A stretch of 16,184 nt of DNA from Candidatus Aminicenantota bacterium (GTDB lineage: Bacteria > Acidobacteriota > Aminicenantia > UBA2199), in NCBI GenBank assembly GCA_024644125.1, contig JAHELQ010000033.1, positions 3,687 to 19,870 on the forward strand, in the 5' to 3' direction. Shown in pieces: positions 15,107 to 16,184 of this stretch (position 1 is its first letter; every line of letters starts with the position of its first letter). The translations under genes and the position numbers were made by a program. Under the pieces are notes generated by a model. The model did no database searches and was not told where the DNA came from. It saw only the letters and a list, made by a program, of their open reading frames with translations.

Positions 15107-16041
15107 TTCCGACTCCTTTCCTCTTTTCTTCTTCGAATAAGAATGGTGGGATCCTCGGTCAGATTGCGGGAAAACGCGGCGAGATTCTCCAGGGCCTCAC
15201 GCAACGCCTCCAGGGTGGCGCTCATATCGCTCTGCAAATCCAGCATGATACCCCTCGTCTTTCTAACGGTGGTGGTGGAGGTTTTCACCAATTCATCGAA
15301 GTCTGTCATCGTTTTCCCCAGTTCCTCTTTCGAAAAACGGTCGTTAAGTACACTGATCAACGTCTGGGTCTGTTTTGAGAGTCCTTCGATATCGACCTTT
15401 TCCAGGGAAGCGGAAAACGTGGTGACGCTGGCGGATATTTTTTCCATATTTTTGATAGACTGTGCGGCAAGCCCCCGTTGTTCCTCGATGAAGGATTTAA
15501 TCATCGAGGTGCTGGCCTCGATGTTTTCCAATATTCGCGACAACTCCTCGCCCCGCTTTTCATTCAGCAACTTGTTGATATTCTGGACAGCCTTGTCGAT
15601 ATTCGATACAATATCCTCGGCCTTCTCCCCCAATCCTTTCTCCATCGGAATAATCCCGCCGGGTAGAAGATTTTTTGATTCTGTCGAACCGCCTGACAAT
15701 TCAATAAATTTCAAGCCAGTAATTCCAGCGTAGGAAAGTTTTGCCCGCATATCGTTTTTCACCGGGAATCCACGATTGATTTCCACCTCTACCAGGATCG
15801 AGCTCAAATCATAGGGATTGACCTCGATGGCCATGACCTTCCCGATATCGACTCCCTGGTATTTCACCGATGAACCATTGTTGATTCCATATACCGAGAT
15901 CCCTTTGAAATTGATGAAATAGGCATCTCCAAGAGATTTAAGCTTGGGAATGACAAACAGTCCGAATATAAAAACCAGTACTCCGATCGATACCACCAAA
16001 AAAAAGCCCAAACGGCGTTTTTGCTCCCTGGTCAACAACAT
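15103..16041 (-). CDS. MCE-domain (MlaD family) lipid transport protein
   Basis: A 312-residue protein of the MCE family, the substrate-binding ring of Mla-type lipid importers or exporters. One N-terminal transmembrane helix (about 11-32, LGFFLVVSIGVLVFIFGLFV) is followed by a single MCE domain at about 37-125 (VYGINNGSSVKYQGVDIGKV, RAKLSYAGITGLKFIELSGG). A long helical region (about 130-300) is predicted coiled coil and rich in Glu, Lys and Ser. The C-terminus is charged (RRRKEERSRK). E. coli MlaD lacks such a long tail; the tail is more like those of mycobacterial or delta-type MCE proteins and may span the periplasm. It starts 1 base after the stop of the ABC ATPase gene. Confidence 0.92.
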   Translation of the reverse strand: MLLTREQKRRLGFFLVVSIGVLVFIFGLFVIPKLKSLGDAYFINFKGISVYGINNGSSVKYQGVDIGKVMAIEVNPYDLSSILVEVEINRGFPVKNDMRAKLSYAGITGLKFIELSGGSTESKNLLPGGIIPMEKGLGEKAEDIVSNIDKAVQNINKLLNEKRGEELSRILENIEASTSMIKSFIEEQRGLAAQSIKNMEKISASVTTFSASLEKVDIEGLSKQTQTLISVLNDRFSKEELGKTMTDFDELVKTSTTTVRKTRGIMLDLQSDMSATLEALREALENLAAFSRNLTEDPTILIRRRKEERSRK

Positions 16042-16042
16042 A

Positions 16043-16184
16043 TTAGTTCCTCATAAAAAAAGTATCGATGAACGAATCACCGGATGCGTACATTTCTTGC
16101 AATGTGCCGTTATAATGAATGACACCTTTGTTCAACACAATCGCGCGGTCGGCGATCTTCTCGATCGAACGCAACTCGTGAGTG
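16043..16184 (-). CDS. ABC transporter ATPase, C-terminal fragment (MlaF-like), cut by window edge
   Basis: Only the last 46 codons are inside the window. They begin with the H-loop (THELRSIEKIADRAIVL), followed by the usual NKGVIHYNGTLQEMY strand-turn of ABC ATPases, ending DTFFMRN. The stop TAA lies one base before the MCE start, so this is the energising subunit of the same Mla-like transporter. The permease (MlaE-like) would be expected further upstream on this strand, outside the window. Confidence 0.85.
   Translation of the reverse strand, partial: THELRSIEKIADRAIVLNKGVIHYNGTLQEMYASGDSFIDTFFMRN

Overview
The window looks like the chromosome of a diderm (Gram-negative type) bacterium, roughly 47% G+C by eye. 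Evidence for an outer membrane is a lipoprotein with a clear lipobox and an MCE/Mla-type lipid transport operon. Pinensin-like Gly-Gly leader peptides, roadblock/LC7 proteins with a REC-DUF4388 regulator, and a secreted M1 peptidase together suggest the FCB group or a neighbouring candidate phylum (Calditrichota/KSB1-like). That placement is inference only; there is no rRNA or marker phylogeny here. Every gene except the first lies on the minus strand.

Left end (1-1910): the edge of a ribosomally synthesised, modified peptide (RiPP) locus. A plus-strand gene, cut by the window edge, encodes a LanC-type cyclase domain that has lost all zinc ligands and the catalytic His, as in the cyclase domains of class III (LanKC) lanthipeptide synthetases. 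It continues into an unusual C-terminal region of about 215 residues. Facing it are two small paralogous precursor genes of 55 and 52 codons. Both have a near-identical leader ending in Gly-Gly and a four-Cys core. The intergenic gap between them holds a strong rho-independent terminator and a near-consensus sigma-70 promoter.

2021-5009: a six-helix membrane protein, tightly coupled behind a secreted M1 zinc peptidase. M1 peptidases are known to trim some class III lanthipeptide leaders, but this one may simply be a housekeeping enzyme.

5180-11086: a six-gene signalling unit. In transcription order: MglB-like roadblock protein, ODP-like diiron metallo-beta-lactamase-fold protein, REC-DUF4388 response regulator, ParA-like ATPase, second roadblock protein with a disordered linker, and a hybrid histidine kinase (PAS-PAS-HisKA-HATPase-REC-HPt). 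It reads as an oxygen- or redox-responsive phosphorelay coupled to a roadblock/ParA spatial or polarity module. No MglA-type GTPase and no DNA-binding output is present.

11225-16184: a surface-anchored EEP-fold hydrolase overlapping the end of an EF-G gene that is not in a str operon and has its own promoter. Beyond it is the downstream end of an Mla-like operon: ABC ATPase C-terminus, MCE protein and PqiC-like lipoprotein.

No tRNA, rRNA, CRISPR array, insertion sequence or phage gene was recognised. No stretch longer than 300 bases is without a gene.
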